Shown one piece after another: positions 17,116 through 25,033 of a stretch of DNA of 34,396 bases; within the stretch, counting starts at the first letter, position 1, and each line of letters opens with the position of its first letter. A program made the position numbers and the translations under genes. The DNA lies in NCBI GenBank assembly GCA_013153655.1, contig JAADEB010000059.1:1-34396 (forward strand), written 5' to 3'. The notes under the pieces were generated by a model. It saw only the letters and a list, made by a program, of their open reading frames with translations. It made no database searches and was not told the origin of the DNA. This DNA is from Chlorobiota bacterium (GTDB lineage: Bacteria; Bacteroidota; Bacteroidia; Flavobacteriales; Flavobacteriaceae).

Positions 17116-17740
17116 TTCGTTAAACCGTTTTCACAGAATCTCTATAAGAGTCGTATCGACCCGTGGAAAATCGTTAAATCGTTACTTAACTAAATCAAAT
17201 AATTTTTAGTTCTTAATTGTTCACTATTCACTAAATCACTATTTTACTATTCACTCATAAAATTCTTAGTTCTTAGTTTTTAGTTATTAATTGTTCATTC
17301 AAAAAACTCCTTCATTCCTTCACTCTTTCACTCATCAAAATCCGTTTCCCTTGTCCCGAAAAACACATCCGTCATCCGTCTTTTCCAACTATTCAACAGA
17401 AACAGGAGATTCCTCAGTCGTAAACTCCTTCGGAATGACAAGAGTAACTATTTGATTTAGTTAAGGTTAAAGTATCGATTTAACGATTCCACGATTTAAC
17501 GATTTAACAATTCTATTCAACTCTTCAACAATTCAACTATTCAACAAAAAAACATTTCCCGTTTCCCGAAAATCCACCGGTCATCCGTCATCCGTCATCC
17601 GTCTTTTCCAACTATTCACTAAATCGCTATCTCACTAATCCACTCAAAAAATCTTTTCAACTCTTCAACAATTCAACTTTTCAACAAAATTAACCGATTG
17701 CCCGATTCAACGTTTGCCCGATTCAACGGTTTAACAACAC
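17116..17740. repeat. Intergenic island of imperfect 7-mer and 8-mer tandem words
   Basis: No gene is present. The sequence is a chain of short arrays. 7-8-mer: CACTA words 17220-17258. 7-mers: TTCTTAG/TTTTTAG/TTATTAA 17263-17297; CATCCGT 17366-17380 and 17575-17603; GTTTCCC-type near 17343 and 17554. 8-mers: CTTCATTC/CTTCACTC/TTTCACTC 17310-17333; CGATTTAA/CGATTCCA 17476-17507; TATTCAAC/TCTTCAAC/AATTCAAC 17514-17545; TTTTCAAC-type 17654-17685; CGATTGCC/CGATTCAA/CGTTTGCC 17695-17734. Units differ by point changes but keep the period. Words CATCCGTC, GTTTCCC, TTCAAC and GATTTAAC recur in reverse complement at 33540-34030. Confidence 0.85.
17406..17440 (+). repeat. GAGATTCCTC...CGGAATGACA dispersed element, copy 3
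   Basis: GAGATTCCTC at 17406-17415 and CGGAATGACA at 17431-17440, with 15 bases between. It sits inside the word island. Confidence 0.7.
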
Positions 17741-17780
17741 CCAGGTACCTCATTTCACCGAAGATCTTTTCTCTTATTTC

Positions 17781-17809
17781 TTTGCAAGTAAAGAAAATTT
17801 ATAACTTTG
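17781..17809 (+). promoter_or_regulatory. Promoter of tRNA-Val (TTTG - 17 nt - TAACTTTG)
   Basis: TTTG at 17781-17784 and TAACTTTG at 17802-17809, separated by 17 bases, match the Bacteroidota -33/-7 promoter. The mature tRNA begins 9 bases after the -7 box. Confidence 0.8.
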
Positions 17810-17817
17810 CACCACCC

Positions 17818-17892
17818 GGGCTCTTAGCTCAGTTGGTTCAGAGCGCTGCCTTGACAGGGCAGAGGTCGGCGGTTCGAACCCGCCAGAGCCCA
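17818..17892 (+). tRNA. tRNA-Val (anticodon GAC)
   Basis: 75 nt fold as a full cloverleaf: acceptor GGGCTCT/AGAGCCC, D stem GCTC/GAGC, anticodon stem CTGCC/GGCAG with loop TTGACAG (anticodon GAC, reads GUC/GUU), variable AGGTC, T arm GGCGG TTCGAAC CCGCC, discriminator A. CCA is not encoded. Transcribed from the promoter at 17781. The convergent permease gene ends 7 bases after it, with no clear terminator between. Confidence 0.95.
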
Positions 17893-17899
17893 CTTTCTC

Positions 17900-19132
17900 T
17901 TATTCGTATTTAACCACCCTGGCCGGCGAAATACGTAAAATATAAGCGGCCGGCAATATCAACACCACAAGGATTATCAAAAGCACAAACACATTGAGTT
18001 TGATCCAATACAGGAAATCAATCTCCAATGGTACCCGGCGCACATAATAAGTTTCGGGATTCAGGGTCAGGAAACCGGTTTTTTGTTGAAGCAAAATAAC
18101 GGCCAGGGCCAAAACATTGCCTATTAGCAGGCCGGCGGCCATGATACGCGCCGCCAAGAGTAAAAATATACCCACAATGCTACGGTCCCGGGCGCCCAAT
18201 GTCTTCATCACCCCTATGAAGCTGGTACGTTCGATAATCAACACCAGCAACATCACCGACATGTTTAAAGCCACCACCACCATCAAAATGCCGATAATCA
18301 AATAAATATTGAAATCGAACATATCGAGCCAATCGAAAAGATAGGGATTCAACTGCTTGATGCTCAATGCACGCAGCTGCGGATCGATGCTGTGATTCAG
18401 GCGGCGGGTTTCTTCGTCGATATGGTCCCATGAAGGCGTGATGATTTCAAATCCGCCGGTAAGGGTGTCACTCCAAGCATAAAGGCGGCGTACATGGCGC
18501 AAATCGCCCCAAATGTAGGTTTTATCGAAATCCTCGAAATCGGTTTGATAAATACCCGCCACTTTGAAACGGCGCACCAAGGGCTTACCGGAATCTTTAC
18601 GAAGAAAATAGGCGCGCACCGGGCTACCCGTGTCCAAACGCAAACGCGAAGCCAAATAGGCGGATATGAGGATGGAATCGTTATAGACCGAATCCGTAAA
18701 CCGGGGAATACGGCCTTTTTTGAGGTAAGTTTTAAACACGGACCAATCGTAATCCGGTCCCACTCCTTTGAGAATGATGCCTTCGAAATCCTTACGGTTG
18801 CTCAGCAGTCCTCCGATGGTGGCATAGGGTGCGATATGCTTGATGGAAGGATAGGCGGAAGGATGCTCGTAAAAATCCTGATGCAGGGAAATGGGTTCGA
18901 GGGTAAGGCGGGAATGGTTGTTATTGTAGGGCAATACAAGAATATGTCCCGAAAAGGCGGAAATTTTCTCCCTGATTTTGGCTTGCATGCCTTTGCCCGC
19001 CGCCACCGACAGCAACATGACGAATATGCTCAAAGCCACGGTACCCACGGCCATTTTTATTATCGGACGGGATACCGTATCTTTATCCACACTCCGGCTT
19101 AACTTTTTTGCTATGAAAAATTCGAACCGCAA
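17900..19132 (-). CDS. LolE/FtsX-type ABC transporter permease
   Basis: 410 residues if started at the TTG at 19132 (L/M-RFEFFIAKKLSRS), where related Bacteroidota permeases begin and where AGG lies 6 bases upstream. The ATG at 19180 would add 16 residues. One transmembrane segment follows the N-terminus (MAVGTVALSIFVMLLSVAAG), then a large periplasmic domain, then three C-terminal segments (IYLIIGILMVVVALNM; FLLLAARIMAAGLLIG; LNVFVLLIILVVLILP), the FtsX/MacB-PCD layout. KTLGARDRSIVGIF is the coupling-helix region that contacts the ATPase. Likely moves lipoproteins or a similar cargo to the outer membrane. The ATPase partner is not in the window. The 5' end overlaps the divergent muramidase gene. 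Confidence 0.82.
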   Translation of the reverse strand: MRFEFFIAKKLSRSVDKDTVSRPIIKMAVGTVALSIFVMLLSVAAGKGMQAKIREKISAFSGHILVLPYNNNHSRLTLEPISLHQDFYEHPSAYPSIKHIAPYATIGGLLSNRKDFEGIILKGVGPDYDWSVFKTYLKKGRIPRFTDSVYNDSILISAYLASRLRLDTGSPVRAYFLRKDSGKPLVRRFKVAGIYQTDFEDFDKTYIWGDLRHVRRLYAWSDTLTGGFEIITPSWDHIDEETRRLNHSIDPQLRALSIKQLNPYLFDWLDMFDFNIYLIIGILMVVVALNMSVMLLVLIIERTSFIGVMKTLGARDRSIVGIFLLLAARIMAAGLLIGNVLALAVILLQQKTGFLTLNPETYYVRRVPLEIDFLYWIKLNVFVLLIILVVLILPAAYILRISPARVVKYE

Positions 19133-20357
19133 GGGCAACCTAAATTTTTTCAAAGTTACGATTTTAGCTTTACTCGCCATTGCAACGCTTTCATGCCATT
19201 CGGGACGCGATGCCACCCATAGCAAATCCGGCCCGTCCTCCGGAGCTACCAATACCGCCGCCGTCCGGCCCGGCATTTTCCAAACGGACCGTTACCTGCC
19301 CCTATTGGAAGGCAAAAGGGTGGCCGTATGCGGCAATCAAACATCCGTGAACGATACCGCCCATTTGGTGGATTTGCTCCTGGCAAAAGGCATACGGGTG
19401 GTGAAAGTCTTCGCTCCGGAACACGGTTTCCGCGGAAGGCACGATGCGGGCGAAACCGTGGAAAACGGCATCGACACCAAAACGGGACTCCCTATCATTT
19501 CCCTCTACGGCCGGCACAAAAAACCCACCCCGGAAGATCTGCGAAATGTGGACATTATCGTTTTCGATATCCAAGATGTGGGCGCCCGGTTCTACACTTA
19601 CCTTTCCACGCTACATTATATCATGGAAGCCGCCGCCGAACAACACATTCCCGTTATCGTCCTGGACCGCCCCAATCCCCATATCGACGAGGTGGACGGA
19701 CCGGTGATGGATTCCGCGTATTTTTCTTTCGTAGGCATGCATCCCGTACCCATTCTTTACGGCATGACCATAGGCGAATATGCACGAATGATCAACGGCG
19801 AAGGCTGGCTCAAAAACGGCGTCAAAGCCAAGCTGACGGTGATTCCCATATTAAACTACACCCGCCATACGCCCTACACCTTGCCCGTAAAACCTTCTCC
19901 CAACCTGCCCAACCGGCAATCCGTCATGCTTTATCCGTCCCTTTGCCTCCTGGAACCCACCGATGTAAGTGTGGGCCGCGGCACGGATTGGCCCTTCCAG
20001 GTTTTCGGCGCACCGGCCATGTGTCCCGACGAATTCCGTTTTACGCCCAAACCCAACGAAGGCGCCAAGCATCCCAAACATCAAGGAACGGAATGCTGCG
20101 GCAGGGACCTGCGCCGCGTGGACCCTCCCAAAGGTATTAATCTTAATTGGCTTATTTATGCTTATCAAAAACATAAAAACAAGGAACATTTCTTCCGTAA
20201 ATATTTCGAACGCATCGCCGGAACCGGTTCCCTTCGCCTGCAAATCCAAAAAGGACTTTCCGCCGAACGCATAAAAGCTTCATGGCAACCCGAATTGGAA
20301 AAATTCAAGAAAATGAGGCGCCCCTACCTCCTTTATCCCGAAAATACAAACCCATAA
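19113..20357 (+). CDS. namZ: Exo-beta-N-acetylmuramidase NamZ-type lipoprotein (DUF1343)
   Basis: 414 residues from MKNSNRKG, giving a signal peptide with lipobox TLSC (Cys28); longer frames run into the divergent permease gene without a signal. Family motifs: VFAPEHGFRG (Glu103, the family's candidate catalytic acid), PIISLYGRHKKP, VFDIQDVGARFYTY (residues about 150-163) and VSVGRGTDWPFQVFG. NamZ enzymes remove MurNAc from the non-reducing end of peptidoglycan glycan chains. The GH20 hexosaminidase 138 bases downstream would remove GlcNAc, so the pair could strip chains sugar by sugar in the periplasm. Its GC is clearly higher than that of the GH20 gene. The promoter must lie inside the permease coding region. 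Confidence 0.88.
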   Translation: MKNSNRKGNLNFFKVTILALLAIATLSCHSGRDATHSKSGPSSGATNTAAVRPGIFQTDRYLPLLEGKRVAVCGNQTSVNDTAHLVDLLLAKGIRVVKVFAPEHGFRGRHDAGETVENGIDTKTGLPIISLYGRHKKPTPEDLRNVDIIVFDIQDVGARFYTYLSTLHYIMEAAAEQHIPVIVLDRPNPHIDEVDGPVMDSAYFSFVGMHPVPILYGMTIGEYARMINGEGWLKNGVKAKLTVIPILNYTRHTPYTLPVKPSPNLPNRQSVMLYPSLCLLEPTDVSVGRGTDWPFQVFGAPAMCPDEFRFTPKPNEGAKHPKHQGTECCGRDLRRVDPPKGINLNWLIYAYQKHKNKEHFFRKYFERIAGTGSLRLQIQKGLSAERIKASWQPELEKFKKMRRPYLLYPENTNP

Positions 20358-20494
20358 TACCGTATTTGACATCAGGCATAATTTTTGATAAGGCTTTATT
20401 TGACCCTAACTCTTAAAATAAATATTTATCCTATGTTATTTTAAATACTTGTTTTATATTTATTTCAAATTTTTTTTCAAAAAGAACGTACATA

Positions 20495-22102
20495 ATGAGA
20501 CATGAATATATTTTACATAAATTTTTCATTATTTTTAATCGAACCAATCTATCTTGCTACCGGTTGTTGTTTATATTATTACTTTTAATTTCGGGAAACG
20601 GTATAGCTTTAAGAGCACAACAAAACGGTCGCGTATATTATTCCGTCATTCCCCAACCCCGTATTGTAAAACCGGCGCCCGGAGATTTTAATATTAAAAC
20701 CCAAATTAATATTTGCCCGGATATACGAGATTCTATATTTCTGGATAGCATTAGATATATGCCCGCCTTTATCCTTTCCGATTATTTTGAAAATATACGC
20801 TACCCCGATACTTGCCCGTCGGATAATTATATAGTTATCAGAAAAGCTCCCGTGGAAGATACCGATAATTCTTCCGCTTATCATATTAAAATCCGTAGAA
20901 AAAAAATCCTTTTGGAAGCTCCCAACGAAAAAGGGATTTTCTACGGCCTACAAACTCTCGGGCAAATTATTGCCGGTCGCAGAGCCATCAACTCATATTA
21001 CATCCCCGCCGGAGATATTATCGATTGGCCCGAATACGAGTACAGAGGAATGATGCTGGACGTAGCTCGTCATTTTTTCGACGAAAATCAAATCCGCTAC
21101 CTAATCGACTACCTCGCTCGATTTAAAATAAACAAATTACATCTCCACCTGACCGATGACCAAGGTTGGCGTATCGAAATAAAATCTTATCCCGAACTTA
21201 CCCGGCGCGGTGCTCTAATTGAAGTGGATAGTACTCCGGGCGGCTATTTTACCCAAAAACAATATAGCGATCTTGTGGCATATGCCCGTAACCGTTATAT
21301 CGAAATCATCCCGGAAATCGATATGCCGGGGCACACTAATGCCGCTTTGGCCTCCTATGCTTTCCTCAATTGCGACAACAAACGACGCGAATTATATTCC
21401 GGAACCGGTGTAGGATTCAGTTCGCTTTGCACGTCCAAAGATACCGTCTATGGATTCGTAAACCGTGTGATCGGCGAATTGGCCGCCATATCCCCTTCTC
21501 CCTACATCCACATCGGCGGTGACGAAAGTAATGCCACTCCCCATAATGAATATATCCGCTTCATCGATAGTGTGGAAAAAATTGTCCGAAGTCACGGCAA
21601 AACCATGATCGGGTGGGATGAAATCGCTCGCGCTCATCCGGATAGCGGTACGGTGGTACAATTCTGGATCCATAAAAACGAAGCCGTCAAAGCCTCACAG
21701 AGCGGCCATCCCCTCATATATTCTTACGCGCCCTACATGTATTTGGATATGAAATACAACAAACGAACACCTATCGGACTTCATTGGGCGGGATATATTA
21801 ACCTCAAAAAAGCCTATACTAAAACTTTGGAACCCGTGGATAGCCTCGACATAAATAAATTTATAGGAATCGAAGCCCCCTTATGGACCGAAACCATCCG
21901 CAACATGCGTGACTTAATCTATATGACTTTCCCCAGAATATGTGCTTATGCCGAAGCGGGATGGACCCCCCGTAAAGAACGAAATTGGCGCCCTTTCCGT
22001 ATCAGATTATCTTTGATCCAAAAATTACTCCCGCCCGGATTTTATAAAGATAAATCCGTGCCCTGGCGCTATCCGGAAAAACATAAATTGCTAAGCGATT
22101 GA
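20495..22102 (+). CDS. Family GH20 beta-N-acetylhexosaminidase
   Basis: 535 residues. An N-terminal hydrophobic signal (LLFILLLLISGNGIALRAQ) follows a longer charged start; the Met at 20495 is the first in frame. Residues about 50-180 form the GH20b alpha/beta domain (ENEKGIFYGLQTLGQII-like segment), and 183-500 the TIM barrel: RGMMLDVARHFF, LHLHLTDDQGWRIEIKSYP, EIIPEIDMPGHTNAAL and the catalytic pair Asp343-Glu344 in YIHIGGDES, then MIGWDEI and EAPLWTE. It releases terminal GlcNAc (or GalNAc) with substrate assistance. Probably periplasmic or surface, working with NamZ. More AT-rich than NamZ, so one of the two may have been acquired separately. Confidence 0.93.
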   Translation: MRHEYILHKFFIIFNRTNLSCYRLLFILLLLISGNGIALRAQQNGRVYYSVIPQPRIVKPAPGDFNIKTQINICPDIRDSIFLDSIRYMPAFILSDYFENIRYPDTCPSDNYIVIRKAPVEDTDNSSAYHIKIRRKKILLEAPNEKGIFYGLQTLGQIIAGRRAINSYYIPAGDIIDWPEYEYRGMMLDVARHFFDENQIRYLIDYLARFKINKLHLHLTDDQGWRIEIKSYPELTRRGALIEVDSTPGGYFTQKQYSDLVAYARNRYIEIIPEIDMPGHTNAALASYAFLNCDNKRRELYSGTGVGFSSLCTSKDTVYGFVNRVIGELAAISPSPYIHIGGDESNATPHNEYIRFIDSVEKIVRSHGKTMIGWDEIARAHPDSGTVVQFWIHKNEAVKASQSGHPLIYSYAPYMYLDMKYNKRTPIGLHWAGYINLKKAYTKTLEPVDSLDINKFIGIEAPLWTETIRNMRDLIYMTFPRICAYAEAGWTPRKERNWRPFRIRLSLIQKLLPPGFYKDKSVPWRYPEKHKLLSD

Positions 22103-22435
22103 TTAGAAAAACAAGGCGTACAGACGATCAATCTCGCGCGCCAAACCCGTAGGATTCACATGCCGTGCCTGACGAATACTTTCGCGCCCGTCGAAATAAA
22201 CCAATACCGACGGAATAACGAAAATATTGAAATGACCTCGCGCCTCGGGAATCATTTGCACGTTGATTTCCAGAAAATCCATCTTGTCGAAATGCTCCTT
22301 CAACATATTTTGCAACTTGGGCGATAAGGCATCCCCCACGTTACAGGATTCATCGGAAAAAAATACCATCACGGCTTCGTGCTCCTTCAAAAAACGAAGT
22401 GCATCCTCCAACGATTCGGCAAAATGATATTGCAT
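22103..22435 (-). CDS. Thioredoxin-like protein with a single active-site cysteine
   Basis: 110 residues from MQYHFAESLEDAL (start at 22435; the frame extends 11 codons further without better initiation). The fold order fits thioredoxin: helix, strand VMVFFSDESCNVGDALSP, and strand-turn FVIPSVLVYFDG with the cis-Pro. The usual WCxxC is reduced to CNVG, with Cys31 only. It therefore cannot do dithiol oxidoreduction in the standard way and may act as monothiol partner or chaperone. No signal peptide, so cytoplasmic. Its stop codon abuts the GH20 stop (convergent, no gap). Confidence 0.75.
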   Translation of the reverse strand: MQYHFAESLEDALRFLKEHEAVMVFFSDESCNVGDALSPKLQNMLKEHFDKMDFLEINVQMIPEARGHFNIFVIPSVLVYFDGRESIRQARHVNPTGLAREIDRLYALFF

Positions 22436-22739
22436 AAATCTATCTTTTTTTAAGGCGCAAAAATACATTATTCCATTAACCCCTCCAAAATCCCCATCAG
22501 AAAAAAACAGCCAAAAAACTTTTTCGTTCGAACATGCCCTTTAACTCAAAAAAACATGTGGATTTTCCTTTTAAATAATTATATTTCAAAAAAAATACAT
22601 CAAAAAATAATATTCTTTTTGATAAAATAAAAATTTTTTTATTGTTTTTTATCTTTTTTTATCTCATAATATTTTATCTTAAAATGACTTTTTGGCTTGA
22701 CAACAACCTCCATCATTTATATTTTTTAAGAAAAAAATC
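22436..22739. other. AT-rich divergent intergenic region
   Basis: About 300 bases, strongly AT-rich, separating the thioredoxin-like gene (minus) from the secreted-protein gene (plus). For the plus gene, TTGACA and TATATT lie about 15 bases apart shortly before the ATG, a loose promoter match. No gene or RNA recognised. Confidence 0.4.
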
Positions 22740-24113
22740 ATGAAAAGGGTCATCTTTCTTTTGCTCATTTTTTCGACTTCGCTTCTGTCCGCGCAAGTGA
22801 AGCATTGGAAAAACAAGGTTTGGTTTGTCCCGCCGGTAGTCCAAACCCAAAGAATCGAAGGCGGGGATTACCTGATCTTCGACACTGAATTTCCGGCCGA
22901 CCAAATCCGTCTTTTCGACGACGGTACCTTGGTGGTGAAACGCGGGAAATGGCTGCAAACGTACGATGCGTCCCTGCAAAAAACCGGCGAATTGGAAATG
23001 CAAAAACGGGGTATTAGCCACGGTTTTCGTATCCTGGCCGTAAGCAACCGTCCCAAATCGGTTATATTGGGTATTCCGCTACGTGATAAGAAACAATACG
23101 AATTGGTCCGTGTATTTTTGCCGGACATGAAAACGGAAGTTTTGCTGAGCCTTACCGGAGATGATTTCCCCGGGATGTCACCCAATGCAAGGGTGCGCCG
23201 TGTCATGGAGAACGACAAAAGTTTCGCCGCCGATTTTCGATGGCTGGTCTATCAGAGCGGACATTTTAGGGATGGATTTGTTCGCGGCGATACCCTGTAT
23301 GTGTGGCATGCGCCGGATTACGGACAAACTTTCGGCCGCCTTTATGCCGTGCCGCTTCGTTCGCCCCGGCTTATTTTGCTTCGCGACCGCTTCGACCGCC
23401 TTTTCGGTCACGACCGCCGAAGCATGGTTTACAGCATCCTTACCAATGACGATGCTTCGGACGTAAGCCGGTTTGTCATTATTCGTCACGGAAAATCCGA
23501 AACGCGATCGGCGGCATTGGAACCGCAACGCATCATCTTCTACCGGGCGGGAAAATTGTTTACCGCTCCCGCCCATACCATAAAAATATATGACCTTCCG
23601 GGAGGAAAGGTGCAAACCGTTCGTTTTCCCGGTGACCACGGCTTGTTGTTAGCCGTTTCGAACTCGGGAAACCGCCTGTTCGGCAGTTTTCGTAAGGATG
23701 GAAAAATCCGTTTCGGTTTCTATGATTTACGTACCGGAAAATGGACCGTTCCGGATTTGACATTAAATGAGGAAGCACCAAAGACCGCCGCCACTTATGA
23801 CGGCGAGTATTTTGTTCTTTCGTCTCGTGAAAGATTAATCACGGGGTATCTGAACGACGATTCGCGTCCCCTGTTGAGCCTTCGCGTGGCCGATACCGTA
23901 TATGCCGCACAAACGGAAGTGCGGCCTTTTGCACGGGATCGTGCCTTTGTGTCGGGACTTAAAGAAATTCATTTGGACGGAAAACCTGTAAAACCCGGTG
24001 CGGGAATGACCGTTTCGTTACATGAAGGTGAAAATTGGCTGCGTTTGGAAGCGCGGGACCGGGCGGGCAACAGGTCGGTTGTAAAACAAAAAGTGGTGTA
24101 TCTTAAAAAATAG
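22740..24113 (+). CDS. Secreted beta-rich protein of unknown function
   Basis: 457 residues. Signal peptide to LLSAQ (about residue 19). The body is a series of beta strands with loops (DGTLVVKRGKWLQTYD, RLFGSFRKDGKIRFGFYDLR, TAATYDGEYFVLSSRER) that resembles a propeller, without recognisable blade motifs. The last about 80 residues look like an Ig-like/bacterial fibronectin-like sandwich: VHEGENWLRLEARDRAGN near the end. No catalytic motif was recognised. It stands alone between an AT-rich upstream region and the convergent tRNA-Pro. A periplasmic or surface binding role is only a guess. Confidence 0.65.
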   Translation: MKRVIFLLLIFSTSLLSAQVKHWKNKVWFVPPVVQTQRIEGGDYLIFDTEFPADQIRLFDDGTLVVKRGKWLQTYDASLQKTGELEMQKRGISHGFRILAVSNRPKSVILGIPLRDKKQYELVRVFLPDMKTEVLLSLTGDDFPGMSPNARVRRVMENDKSFAADFRWLVYQSGHFRDGFVRGDTLYVWHAPDYGQTFGRLYAVPLRSPRLILLRDRFDRLFGHDRRSMVYSILTNDDASDVSRFVIIRHGKSETRSAALEPQRIIFYRAGKLFTAPAHTIKIYDLPGGKVQTVRFPGDHGLLLAVSNSGNRLFGSFRKDGKIRFGFYDLRTGKWTVPDLTLNEEAPKTAATYDGEYFVLSSRERLITGYLNDDSRPLLSLRVADTVYAAQTEVRPFARDRAFVSGLKEIHLDGKPVKPGAGMTVSLHEGENWLRLEARDRAGNRSVVKQKVVYLKK

Positions 24114-24278
24114 AGCCTGCCATAAAAATTCCGCGGGCGAAAAAAAAATCATTTAGAGTGGCGGCTTTTAAAAAGGCGTCGGGTGATGATCCGGTGCGGT
24201 TTGGCTTTTTCCATCCGTAAAGGATTGCCCGAAGAACCGTTGACGAACCCGTGTTCCCTTGTCTCGATTATTCTTTTA

Positions 24279-24315
24279 TAAAAAAAAACCGCCGTCTGTA
24301 AAAAAACGGCGGTTT
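24279..24315 (-). terminator. Rho-independent terminator of tRNA-Pro
   Basis: AAACCGCCGT (24286-24295) pairs with ACGGCGGTTT (24306-24315) around a 10-base loop. On the minus strand the stem is followed by a T run (complement of the A run from 24279). It lies 4 bases past the tRNA. Confidence 0.88.
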
Positions 24316-24319
24316 CGGG

Positions 24320-24394
24320 TCGGGATGACAGGATTTGAACCTGCGACCCCCACGTCCCTAACGTGGTGCGCTAACCGGACTGCGCTACATCCCG
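24320..24394 (-). tRNA. tRNA-Pro with anticodon AGG (unusual A34)
   Basis: 75 nt cloverleaf on the minus strand: acceptor CGGGATG/CATCCCG, D stem GCGC/GCGC, anticodon stem CCACG/CGTGG with loop TTAGGGA, variable GGGTC, T arm GCAGG TTCAAAT CCTGT, discriminator A, no encoded CCA. The C1-G72 pair, A73, and G35-G36-G37 are proline identity features. The anticodon reads AGG, not the usual GGG or TGG. Its own promoter is at 24410-24441 and its terminator at 24279-24315. Confidence 0.92.
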
Positions 24395-24409
24395 TGCTAA
24401 AAGGCGGTG

Positions 24410-24441
24410 CAAAGTTAAAACAAATTTTGTTTTTGTGCAAA
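24410..24441 (-). promoter_or_regulatory. Promoter of tRNA-Pro
   Basis: On the minus strand TTTG (24441-24438), 20 bases, then TAACTTTG (24417-24410), 15 bases before the mature tRNA. The -7 box and the following GCACC are the same as in the tRNA-Val promoter. Confidence 0.78.
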
Positions 24442-24500
24442 AAATTTTTTTCGATGATGAATGCCTTTACCGGGAGCGATTTGATTAGGCTTAGTGTCAT

Positions 24501-24531
24501 TTTGTCATTAAGATTTTTGGTATTATTTTTG
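24501..24531 (+). promoter_or_regulatory. Promoter of tmRNA
   Basis: TTTG (24501-24504), 19 bases, TATTTTTG (24524-24531): a full Bacteroidota -33/-7 promoter, 21 bases before the mature tmRNA 5' end. It faces away from the tRNA-Pro promoter. Confidence 0.8.
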
Positions 24532-24552
24532 CATCGCTAAAAGTGACAAACC

Positions 24553-24946
24553 GGGGCCGACCGGTTTCGACGGCAAGGTTCTTTGACAAGTAAGCATGCC
24601 GAGGTTGGGTTTCCTCGTTAATCAAGCCCGACACAACAATAAATGGCGAAGCTAACTTTGCGCTCGCTGCCTAATTCCGAAGCACAGTAGGAATTAAGGC
24701 CAACGTTCCGGCAAGGCCGGAAGGCGGGCAGTCCCTCGGATGCCTTGGTTTACGGCGTCCGGTAAAGGGGCTCCGGAAAGTAAACCTGGGAACGGTGAGG
24801 CCGCTAAGCCGTTCCGAGAAAGCAGCGGCTAAGCCGTAAGTGGTCTGTCCGTGGACAGCTTACGGCCGACCATCAAACACGGACTAAGCATGTAGAAAGC
24901 TTGCCAAAATCTTGACCGGACGAGGGTTCGAGTCCCTCCGGCTCCA
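24553..24946 (+). ncRNA. ssrA: Transfer-messenger RNA (tmRNA)
   Basis: About 394 nt. The 5' end GGGGCCG pairs with CGGCTCC near the 3' end (24939-24945), and the 3' part has the tRNA-like T arm GAGGG TTCGAGT CCCTC. The 5' CCGACCGGTTTCGACGG is the conserved tmRNA start. The tag reading frame resumes at GGC 24645 and encodes GEANFALAA, stopping with TAA at 24672-24674; many Bacteroidota tags are GENNYALAA or GETNYALAA. tmRNA frees stalled ribosomes with SmpB and marks the peptide for proteolysis; smpB is not in the window. CCA is not encoded (CTA follows the discriminator). Confidence 0.95.
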
Positions 24947-24952
24947 CTACAG

Positions 24953-24980
24953 GCGATCCTCCCTGAGGGTCGCTTTTTTT
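24953..24980 (+). terminator. Rho-independent terminator of tmRNA
   Basis: GCGATCCTC (24953-24961) pairs with GAGGGTCGC (24965-24973), one G-T pair, followed by seven T. Confidence 0.9.
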
Positions 24981-25033
24981 ATGGGCGGATTAAACCTTTT
25001 TACTTGAAATGTATCAAAAGTTTGAAATCCCGA

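Noticed and set aside
17082..17740. CRISPR array
   Set aside because: Units are 7-8 bases with no 25-50 base spacers, and no cas genes are near.
17698..17913. Plus-strand frame LAQLVQSAALTGQRSAVRTRQSP
   Set aside because: It is the read-through of tRNA-Val in a coding frame, another common false protein.
24259..24540. Plus-strand frame GMTGFEPATPTSLTWCANRTALHP
   Set aside because: It is the antisense of tRNA-Pro, a well-known false protein.
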